Below are positions 56,578-64,000 of a stretch of 64,000 bases of DNA, piece after piece. Source of the DNA: Podocnemis expansa (lineage: Eukaryota > Chordata > Testudines > Podocnemididae); assembly GCA_007922195.1 (NCBI GenBank), contig ML682029.1, positions 465,472 to 529,471 on the forward strand. The letters run 5' to 3'. Every line of letters starts with the position of its first letter. The first letter of the stretch is position 1. Below the pieces are notes generated by a model that had not been told where the DNA came from, did no database searches, and worked only from the letters and a program-made list of their open reading frames with translations. Both the position numbers and the translations under genes were made by a program.

Positions 56578-57733
56578 GGCTCTATAGGAAGGGAGACCTG
56601 GGAGGGGTAAACAAGGTAAGGAACAAAAGGGGAAGGGGAGACCAGGGGGGACACTTCTCACCGCTGAACAGCGGGCTAGGGGGGAGGGTGTGAAAAGGGG
56701 AGGGGGGGAGACCAAACAAGAGGAAGGGGGTGGACTGTTAAGGAATAAGGGGCAGCAGACCACTCCTCCCTGCTAGGCTGGAGGCAAGGGAGGAGGGTGC
56801 CAAGGGAAGAGGGACAGGGAACTTTAAGGCTTAAAGGCCCGGCTCCTCCGGCTGCACTGGGTGAAAGGGGTAACTATATTCACAGGGGGTGCAGTGCTCA
56901 GGGGAAAAAATCAAAAAGTTAAGGGGTCATTAGGTCTGGCCTACTCTGGTTGTGAGGGGGACTACAAGGGATGGGGTTAGCAGGCATGAGGGGTGGGGTG
57001 GAAAGGCAGTTGGGAAAATAGGGAGGGGCAGGGGAACCAAACAAACTTTCAAAAATAGGGTGGGGCAGGGAGGAAACTAAAGCAAACTCAAGGGTTGGGG
57101 AACTGTCTGGGGGGGAGTGTATGAGGGATAGGGAACACTGAACCAGCTGGAGGGGAGAGCAGAGGGTGGAAAGCCCTCCAGCCACTGGGGGTGGGTGAGA
57201 AAAACCAGGGAGAGGACTAGGTAATGGGGAGAGGGGGAACTGCTACTGCTGGGGGGGGAGGTTCTATGGTCCCTGCTGCTCAAAAAAGTCCCAAGGTGTT
57301 CCAAAGGTTGGGAGCCTGCTGCTCTCTCAGAGAGAGGGGAGGCCAGGGGGCAGCAGATGGGGGGAGGGATGGCAATATTAGGTTCTCAGTTTCTGGAAAG
57401 CTCACCCCCAGCTGCGAACAGCAAAGTCTTAGTCCTTGAGGCCTCCCCTCAGTGTTGGTGGCTTCTGGTGGAGAAGCAGCAGGCTCAGGAGCAGCAGGGA
57501 CTAGCTGGCTGGCTGGCTGGAGAGGTGGTCTTCTCCTTGTGGTGGTAGTAGAGTTCTTTTCTTCTGTAGCTCTCCCCCCACTCCCCACAGAGCAGGGGAG
57601 TGGGTGGGAGGAAGGCCAGCCAGCCAGCAGCTGCAGCAGCAGCAGCAGGAGGAGGAGAAGAAGGTAACAGGAACAGCAGTGGGTTGGGGGGTAGTAGGAG
57701 CAGGTCCAGGCCCAGGAGCTCCTTCCAACAGCT
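56578..57733 (-). promoter_or_regulatory. Tx1 copy 1 5' untranslated region
   Basis: About 1.16 kb, homologous to 48564-49707 of copy 2 and therefore part of the element. On the plus strand it has many G runs, on the minus strand long CTG/CTCC-rich stretches. Internal promoter activity is expected for the family but no element was pinpointed. Confidence 0.6.
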
Positions 57734-57960
57734 AGCCAGACAGGCACTGCGGCCTGCCTCCAAGCCCGGGCTGGAGGAATGCCCTGGACGCCCTCTCTGG
57801 CCGGACAGGGGAACTGCAATACCTTGGCCCTTGAAGCAGAGGGGTGTGGCCAGGACAGGAAGGGGAGGTATAAAAGCCCAGGCTGAGAGCTCAGTTGGGG
57901 CTGAGCTCCCAAAAGGGAAGGATGTGTTTGGAGGGCTGGGGGACCCTCCCCCTCCTGGTC
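57734..57960 (+). repeat. Gypsy LTR fragment
   Basis: Matches 46432-46625, with GGGGAACTGCAATACCTTGG, AGGTATAAAAGCCCAGGCTG (TATA box at about 57867) and GGGGCTGAGCTCCCAAAAGG. It begins at the base where the Tx1 5' end stops. Confidence 0.65.
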
Positions 57961-58069
57961 TCCAGACCCTTCTGGTCTGACCAGTCCACACTTACCTGGG
58001 CAGAGCTGCAGGGAAACTCAGAATCCCTCTGACCAGGCCACCACCATGCCTGTGAGTTGAGGGCAGGAA

Positions 58070-58217
58070 TCTGGGAGATTTAAAAAAAATTTTTAGGGCC
58101 CCCATGCCAGAAAGCACTGAAATACTGCATTCTGTCCCATTTTTCTGTTTTTAGGAGCCCCAGAACACTGGGCCCTGGAATGGGGTTCCAGTTTATTCTG
58201 CCTTACTTTAACCCCTA
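58070..58217 (-). repeat. hAT fragment, same family as 16585
   Basis: Reversed relative to 16585-16740: shares CCCCTAAAAATA-like and GGGCCCTGGAA words and ends TACTTTAACCCCT. The other end is missing. Confidence 0.6.
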
Positions 58218-58249
58218 ATGGTACATATAAACACACTAAAGACCTACCA

Positions 58250-59092
58250 AGAGTGAGAGGTGGCTGTGAATATGATTTGCTGTGCAGAAGAAGAGGGTTG
58301 GTCTATGCCTTGGTAGACATGATTGCAAAGAGTAGAGAGAAATCCTGGCTAGAGGCCATTAAGATGGGGGAGGATTTGACTCCCACCCAAAGAAATAAAA
58401 TGCTGGCTTTATTGAAATATCACCAACTAACATTCTCCAACCAGCCCGGCCTGACTAACATTCTAACTCACTCCATCCAGACTTTACCTCCTCACCCTGA
58501 GCCAGGGCAAAGGGAGAGATGCAGAAGCAAATACAGAAGGACGTGGAAAGCATGCTACCCATGCAAGTGATTACCAGGTCTAAAAGCCCCCTGGGCATCT
58601 CCTATTGTTATGGTGCCCAAAAAGGACACGACCATGAGATTTTGTGTGGATTATAGAAACCTGAATGCCATCACACAGTCCGATCCATATCTTATGCACA
58701 GGGTAGACAATCTGCTAGACAGGCAGGCGGGGGGGTAGATGTAGGTCATAAGCAGGATGGATCTGACACAAGGGTACTGGCACATCTCCTTGGATGCAGA
58801 TGCCCAAGTAAAATCTGCTTTCATGGGGGTATCCGGCTTGTATGAGTTTCCAGTCCTATGTTTTGGACTGAGGAATTCAGGAGCCACGTTTATGAGACTT
58901 ATAAATGATGTCTTAAGAGGCCTAGAATCTTTTGCCAGGGCTTATATAGACAAGCTGGCCATCTTCAGTGGCTCTTGGCAGGATCACATAAACCACATGG
59001 GAGTGGTATTGCAAAGACTTAAGGAGGCGAATCTAACTGTCAAGCCTTCCAAATGTAAGATGGGAGACTCTGAGATGTCCTATTTGGGGCAC
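58250..59092 (+). pseudogene. Gypsy pol: reverse transcriptase, broken
   Basis: 58253-58570 reads LTPTQRNKMLALLKYHQLTF, SNQPGLTNILTHSIQT, the region before the palm; 58600-58690 reads MRFCVDYRNLNAIT; 58757 onward reads MDLTQGYWHISLDADAQVKS, LYEFPVLCFGLRNSGATFMR, ARAYIDKLAIFS and LTVKPSKCKMG. The YIDD box reads YIDK, and a stop lies between the halves, so it is inactive. It ends at an LTR-A scrap. Confidence 0.85.
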
Positions 59093-59172
59093 AGTGCAGC
59101 AAAGGGGGCTGTTTCTATTTTATTGTAGCTTCTTGATAACCAGCGTGGGGAATAGGAAGCATTGTTTGGTTG
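59093..59172 (+). repeat. LTR-A scrap
   Basis: Matches the 3' third of LTR-A: GCAAAGGGGGCTGTTTCTAT then TTTATTGTAGCTTCTTGATA. It begins directly at the end of the Gypsy reverse transcriptase. Confidence 0.55.
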
Positions 59173-59776
59173 CAGCTTCTCTCCCACATAAAATTAACAC
59201 TTCTACTTATTTCTTTTCTCTTCTGGTAACTCAATCTCTAGAAACTTCTGAAAGGTATCTTGACCCTTCTGCTCTCTCTAATTCATTTCCAGCATTCACA
59301 GGGTCAATGCAAACACTATCAGTATAATATGAAACTTCAACTTTTGAATAGATTTTTTTTTGTTATTCTTCCATGTCCATCCAAAGAATTATTGACGCTA
59401 CTAAAAAAACGAGCTGTTAGCTTGGCTGATATTTAAAAGGAAACTGATAACAAGGAGTGTTAATGGATAAAGGTGCAGAAACAATATAGAAAAACCTGAT
59501 TCTCTCAGTTAAAAAGAAAATAATGGCAGTTATTAAATTTCATAGTTGATTCCTTTGCTAGACAGGAACCTCAAGAGGGGAGTTATAGACCTTTCTTGTG
59601 GAAAATCATGAGCTCCCTGTCTCAGCAATTAGCACTACAGAAATTTAATCTGATTTGCAGACTCTGGGAAGCAGGGATATTCATTGTTGTCAAAAACAAT
59701 AAATAGGTATATTTGTACAAAGCTAAAGAATTGGGAAAGTCCAAATGAAAAGCAAAAATGTACTTTGATGAAAGTT
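59173..59776. other. No feature recognised
   Basis: AT-rich sequence without long open frames, recognised repeats or copies elsewhere in the window. Confidence 0.5.
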
Positions 59777-60049
59777 CCAAAGGGGCAGCCATGTTAGTCT
59801 AGTTCAGCAAAACCAGCAAGGAGTCCTGTGGCACTTAAAGACTAACAGATTTATTTCTCACATGAGTTTTTGAGGGAGCAAATTCCACTTCATCAGATGC
59901 TTTGAAGATGGGGGAACTTTCCATAACACCACCAATCAATACAGTGACTGACAGGTACCTTCCTCTCAACACTGCAAAAAGAAATATTCTTCATGGACTC
60001 CTCCAGAGGGTCAGAACAAGAGACTGGACTTCTACATTGATTGTTTCCG

Positions 60050-60924
60050 CCACCGTGCCAAGGCTGAAATCATGGACAAACATCATCCCTTACATCGTAA
60101 TCTCAGCCATGCAGAACTCAATGCCATCCACAGCCTCAGAAGCGACTCTGACGTTATTATTAAGGAGGTTGACAAAGGAGGTGCTGTGGTCATCATGAAT
60201 AAATTGGATTATGATCAGGCAGCTTATAAACAAGTCTCCCACACAACATTCTACAAATCTCTTTTTCTGACCCCACTGAAGAATACCAAAAGGAATTACA
60301 AAACCTACCCAAGAAACTCCCTGAGGCAGCACAGGAAGAAATAAAGAAGACAGACCACCAGAACCCTGACCAGGGATATTCTATTTACTACCTAAAATCC
60401 ATAAAAAAGGAAACCCCAGATGCCCCATGATCTCAGGCATTGGCACACTTAAAGCAGGCTTATCTGGCTATGTGGACTCCCTCTTCAGACCCTATGCTAT
60501 CAACACTCCTAGCTATCTTCGAGACACCACAGAATTCCTGCAGAAAATCCAATCCATTGGTGAGCTTCCAGAAAACACCATCCTGGCCCCTATGGATGTA
60601 AAAGCTCTTTACACCAACATCTCACACAAGGATAGATTAAGAGCTATTAGAAGAAACATCCCAGATGATGCCACAGCACAGCTTGTGACTGAACTTTGTG
60701 ACTTTGTGCTCACCCACAACCATTTCAGATTTAAGGATAGTTTATACCTCCAAGAACAATCCCTGCACAAAAGAATAAATGGGCACAAAACTGACATCAG
60801 AAATCACAACATGCAAAAACCTGTTGCTGAGCACTTCCATCTTTCTAATCACTTTATGGGTGATTTGTTAATGGCTGTGCTCAAGAAAGTCAATGGGACT
60901 TCAAGACTTCAGAGAAACAGATGA
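60050..60924 (+). pseudogene. Penelope-like reverse transcriptase with GIY-YIG remnant
   Basis: 60072-60344 reads LHRNLSHAELNAIHSLRS, DVIIKEVDKGGAVVIMNKLD. 60427-60924 reads MISGIGTLKAGLSGYVDSLF, TPSYLRDTTEFLQKIQSIGE, LAPMDVKALYTNISHKD (palm motif A), DFVLTHNHFRF, then jumps to EQSLHKRINGHKTDIRNHNM and KPVAEHFHLSNH, the end of the GIY-YIG endonuclease. The YxDD part of the palm is deleted. Family role: RT plus endonuclease for target-primed insertion; inactive here. Confidence 0.85.
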
Positions 60925-61544
60925 ATTAGAATTGATATGCAGGTTAGATTGTGTGAAAGCAGGATTAAAGCATGACTATGGATTCTTTTTCCCACTACAG
61001 CCGGTGATTTGACTTCATCCTCCTCTACGTGCTGTTCCCCAGTGTTTAAATCTTAAGCACCGCTCTGATTTGCTGTTACTGTATGACCTGATCCCATGTC
61101 TTACACTCCCTTGCATTTATTTTCATCCCATTCTGTAAGTTCCCCCATCTTCAAAGCATCTGACGAAGTAGGATTTTCTCCCATGAGAGCTCATGCGATA
61201 AGTAAATCTGTTAATCTTCAAGTGCCACAGGGGGTATGTCCACACACAGTCCTTATTTCGAAACAACAGAGGTTATTTCGAAATAAGGAATGGCATGGCC
61301 ACACGACGCACGGCCATTTCGAAAGAAGCAAACCGCTTCTTTCGAAATGGCCGTGGTCCTTTCGAAAGAAGCTAAACCTCGTTGCCTTTCTAAAGAGCTT
61401 TTTTTCGAAACGGTTGTTTCGAAACAACGCCAACGGGACATGCCGTTTCGAAACAACCGTTGTTTCGAAACAAGTTGTTTCAAAACAACGGTTGTGGTGG
61501 CCGTGTTATTTCGAAACAACTGTTGTTTCGAAATAACTGGCTGA

Positions 61545-61615
61545 GCTTCCTCCCAGGGTGCTTAGCACCCTGGGAGGAAGCGCAGCCCCCCCTCAGCACC
61601 CTGGCCAGGGTGCTG
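61545..61615. repeat. Two adjacent perfect palindromes in M7
   Basis: Arms 61545-61562 and 61564-61581 are perfect 18-bp inverted repeats with a one-base spacer. 61594-61615 is a perfect 22-bp palindrome. Both use the word AGCACCCTGG and its complement. Confidence 0.9.
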
Positions 61616-61684
61616 CGGGGTGTCCGCGGGGAGGGGGGGGCGCGGAGCTGTGCCACACACCGCTGATGCTTGCAGGGGACTGCC

Positions 61685-61784
61685 NNNNNNNNNNNNNNNN
61701 NNNNNNNNNNNNNNNNNNNNNNNNNNNNNNNNNNNNNNNNNNNNNNNNNNNNNNNNNNNNNNNNNNNNNNNNNNNNNNNNNNNN
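61685..61784. other. Assembly gap, exactly 100 N
   Basis: A run of 100 N, a usual placeholder for a gap of unknown size. It lies directly beside the large GC hairpin. Confidence 0.98.
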
Positions 61785-61959
61785 GCGCGGCCGGAATCCC
61801 CGGCCTGACGCCACCGGCAAGGGGGCGGGTCGGGGCATTCCCCCCCGACACGCCCCCTGCCAGCGCGTCACGCCGGGGGATCCCCCGGGGGCGTGTTGGG
61901 GGGGAATGCCCCGACCCGCCCCCTTGCCGGTGGCGTCAGGCCGGGGATTCCGGCCGCGC
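61785..61959. repeat. Large GC-rich inverted repeat in M7
   Basis: Left arm 61785-61857 and right arm 61887-61959, 73 nt each and near perfect, with a 29-nt loop. The arms start GCGCGGCCGGAATCCCC and end GGGGATTCCGGCCGCGC. No coding sense is supported in it. Confidence 0.9.
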
Positions 61960-62330
61960 TTACTCTGGTCCCGGCGCGCGGCTGCAGCCACGCGCCGGGG
62001 CCGCTCCACCAGCTTGGGGGGCAGCAGGGGCGGTAAAGCCCCTGGGGCGAAGTGCCCTGCTGCCCGCTCCTGGCGGGTGCTTGCAGGGGGCTGCGGGCAC
62101 CCGCCAGGTGAGGCGCGGTGCCTGCAGTCCCCTCCCCAAGTGAAATAGCAGGTCCACACTGTGGACCTGCTATTTCACTCCCTTATTTTGAAGACACCAT
62201 TTTGTTATTTCAAAACAAGTTATTTCGATATAACAGGTTATATCGAAATAAGTTATATCGAAATAACTTGTTTCGAAATAACAAAACCGTGTGTAGACAT
62301 AGCCAGGGACTCCTTGCTTCTTTTGATAAA

Positions 62331-62690
62331 AGCGTGACCTTGCCAGCTGGTGGTAGCAAACTGAAAATGCCAAGGTCAGGGCAGGCTGTAAGAAGGAGAG
62401 CAGATTCTCTCATACTGATGGCTAATGTAGTCAGGCTTGCCAATCAGGAAACAAACAATGCCTCCTGTCCCCCAACCTGTTATCAAGAAGCTACAACAAA
62501 ATACAAACAGCCTCCATTCCTGCACTTCCTGTTCTGGCTCCCAAACAGACACTGGGTCTAGTCAAGAGAAAAATTAGTTAAAACTCCAAGCAGGGCTGTA
62601 ACTACAGCGCGGAAATGAAGCCGCTCCATTAAAGGGCTGCTTATTGCAAGGGACTCGTTTTAGTCATAGGATCCAGAATCTCTTGTTACG
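62331..62690. other. No feature recognised
   Basis: Between the Penelope end and a reversed LTR-A. No motif or repeat recognised. Confidence 0.4.
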
Positions 62691-63362
62691 GCTCTGACTC
62701 CAAGCTCTTTACCAGAAGTGTTCTCCTGACCCCAAAGGATCAGCCACATCACCAAATCAATATAAGTTTGGATCTAACCTAAAATATCACGTTGCCAGTC
62801 AATCCTTTAGTAACTAACTAAAGATTTATAATACAAGTCAAAAAAACAAAAAACCTACCGTTAGAACTGTCAAAAGATTAAAGCAATCACAGGCACATGA
62901 TTTAAAAGTACATATACATCAACTTTCCAGTAGAATTTAGAGTTTATAGGCTTACGTAGTCCCTCCAGTGTACATCCAATACCTGCATAGGTCTCAGTCC
63001 TTTGTTCACAGCTTCAGCTGTAGATGAACATATTCAGATGTAGGTGTTGGTTGAAAGCTGCATAGACTGAAAGACAAAATGAAGGTGGTGCTTCAGTCTT
63101 TTTTATGTCCCCTGGCCTTTTTCATGCTGTTTGGAATTTTACAGAAGCAAAATGGAATGCAAAGTCACATGAGCAAGTCCTGGGGACTCATCAGGTGTCT
63201 CCCCGAACCCACTGTACCTGAGAATTTCCTTAATGGGCCACTAAACAGACAATTGCTACAGCCATTCTATGTGGGGTGTCTTCCACAAACACATTCCAAG
63301 TTGGAATACAGACACATCAAACATATTCATAACTTCTAACATAGACACAACTCACACATAAC
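62691..63362 (-). repeat. LTR-A fragment, reversed
   Basis: Reverse complement of the middle of LTR-A: TTCTCCTGACCCCAAAGGAT, GTCAATCCTTTAGTAACTA, GGTCTCAGTCCTTTGTTCA. The LTR start is missing at the right. Confidence 0.75.
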
Positions 63363-63364
63363 AA

Positions 63365-64000
63365 TGTAAAACAAGCAGGGAGTCTGGTGGCATTTTAAAG
63401 ACTAACAAATTTATTTATCACATGAACTTTCATAGGAGAAAATCCACTTCATCGAACGCTTTGAAGATGGGTGAACTTACAGAATTGGAGGAAATAAACA
63501 CAAGGAAGTGTAAGTCATAGAGCCAGGTCATACTGTAACAGCAAATCAAAGCAGTTGTTAAGATTCAAACAATGAGGAACAGCATATAGAGAAGGATGAG
63601 GTCAAGTCACCTGTTGTAATGGGAAAAGAATCCAAAGACATGATTTAATTCTGAAGAGACAGAATCAAATTTGTAAATGAATTCTAGTTCTGCAGTTTCT
63701 CTTTGAAGGCTTCATGTGTTATCCATTTGCTTGAGTATAGCTGTTAACAAATCAGCAACAGAATGATTAGTAAGATCATAGTGCTCAGCAACTGGTTTTT
63801 GAATGTTGTGATTTCTGATGTCAGTTTTGTGCCCATTTATTCTTTTGTGCTTCCCTGCATTTATTTTTCTCCAATTCTGTAAGTTCCCTTATCTTCAAAG
63901 TGTCAGATGAAGTGGGATTTTCTCCCATGAAAGCTTGTGCAATAAATAAATCTATTAGTCTTTAAGTGCCTCAGGACTCCTTGCTTGTTTTGCTGAATTG
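63365..64000 (-). mobile_element. Penelope-like element, minus strand, running off the window
   Basis: Left end CAAGCAGGGAGTCTGG and then TTTAAAGACTAACAAATTTA; at 63870-63990 the inverted copy CTTCAAAGTGTCAGATGAAG to CTCAGGACTCCTTGC. In between, the minus strand (about 63680-63860) reads a decayed GIY-YIG end with KINGHKTDIRNHNIQKPVAE. RT is absent. Confidence 0.75.

Larger units (their letters stand above)
49708..57733 (-). mobile_element. Tx1-clade LINE, full-length copy
   Basis: 8.0 kb on the minus strand: 5' untranslated region (56578-57733), ORF1 (53740-56577), ORF2 (49851-53767, one frameshift), 3' untranslated region (49708-49850). Strongly GC-rich and CpG-retaining compared with the CR1 copies, with a single disabling change seen, which suggests a recent insertion. 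It abuts copy 2 head to tail at 49707/49708. Confidence 0.9.
61233..62304. mobile_element. Short inverted-repeat DNA element M7, long, with GC hairpins
   Basis: Starts GGTATGTCCACACAC and ends GTGTGTAGACATAGCC, flanked by AGGG at 61229-61232 and 62305-62308 (3- or 4-bp duplication) within a Penelope terminal repeat. The outer parts repeat TTATTTCGAAATAA, GTTGTTTCGAAACAAC and TTATATCGAAATAA words. The core is GC-rich with large palindromes and a gap. Confidence 0.85.
59777..62330 (+). mobile_element. Penelope-like element, internally deleted, split by M7
   Basis: Left end AAAGGGGCAGCCATGTTAGTC with GGAGTCCTGTGGCACTTAAAG; right end, inverted, CTCATGCGATAAGTAAATC and AAGTGCCACAGG at 61230, continuing after M7 with GACTCCTTGCTTCTTTTG (62308 onward). 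Between lie reverse transcriptase and GIY-YIG remnants. The terminal repeats are in inverted orientation. Confidence 0.85.

Noticed and set aside
56578..56763. N-terminal extension of Tx1 ORF1
   Set aside because: Open upstream of 56577, but the start context shared with copy 2 supports the later ATG.
57280..57912. 210-codon minus-strand open frame rich in Pro, Leu and Ser
   Set aside because: Lies in the Tx1 5' untranslated region and crosses into the Gypsy LTR; low complexity and not preserved at 49261-49756 in copy 2.
61480..62159. Long open frames across the gap
   Set aside because: They span 100 N translated as X, and the flanks are a large inverted repeat; no real coding evidence.

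Overview
The window looks like non-avian sauropsid genomic DNA, most probably from a turtle (inference). The grounds are abundant CR1 LINEs ending in the ATTCTATG 3' repeat, Gypsy LTR elements, Penelope-like elements with GIY-YIG remnants, hAT and short inverted-repeat DNA transposons, a MIR relic, a Tx1-clade LINE, and one spliced vertebrate gene with GT-AG introns. Nothing prokaryotic is present. Element assignments rest on recognised protein motifs and on comparing copies within the window; family names were not checked against a repeat library.

Host gene. One gene with all frames and splice sites intact was assembled here from the sequence: a secreted single-domain C-type lectin on the minus strand. 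It has a TATA box at 41279-41285, a non-coding first exon ending at 41201, and coding exons at 40908-40974, 29017-29111, 28567-28704, 22866-22980 and 20921-20988. The coding exons total 483 nt (160 residues plus stop) with consistent phases. It has six cysteines and EPN and WND sugar-binding motifs. Its introns carry most of the transposons between 21 and 41 kb.

Layout. 1-8.2 kb: CR1 end, then a gutted minus-strand Gypsy element with both LTRs, invaded by a solo LTR (called LTR-A here), then an inverted LTR-A pair. 8.4-12.8 kb: near full-length but broken CR1 plus a second piece. 12.9-18.6 kb: short inverted-repeat elements M1-M3, a second CR1 subfamily, LTR-B, a hAT element with an 8-bp target duplication, and Penelope remnants. 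18.6-20.9 kb: no recognisable gene. 20.9-41.3 kb: the lectin gene. Its largest intron holds a CR1 (36.2-40.3 kb) carrying four nested insertions, each with a visible target duplication. 42.6-47.4 kb: plus-strand Gypsy element carrying M6 and a reversed LTR-A that itself carries a CR1 end. 47.4-57.7 kb: two Tx1-clade LINEs head to tail on the minus strand; the upstream one is full length and nearly intact (ORF1 open, ORF2 with one frameshift). 57.7-59.2 kb: Gypsy LTR and RT pieces. 59.8-64 kb: Penelope elements, one split by M7, a short-inverted-repeat element holding large GC hairpins and a 100-N assembly gap.

Most distinctive structure: elements M1-M7 share GGCTATGTC-type ends and, where visible, 3-4 bp target duplications. 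Each interior is built from its own repeated self-complementary word centred on TCGA (AAGTCGACTT, AGTTCGAACT, TTTCGAAA, AATCGATT), with the expected CpG-decay variants. The near-intact tandem Tx1 pair and the EPN/WND lectin are the other main points of interest.
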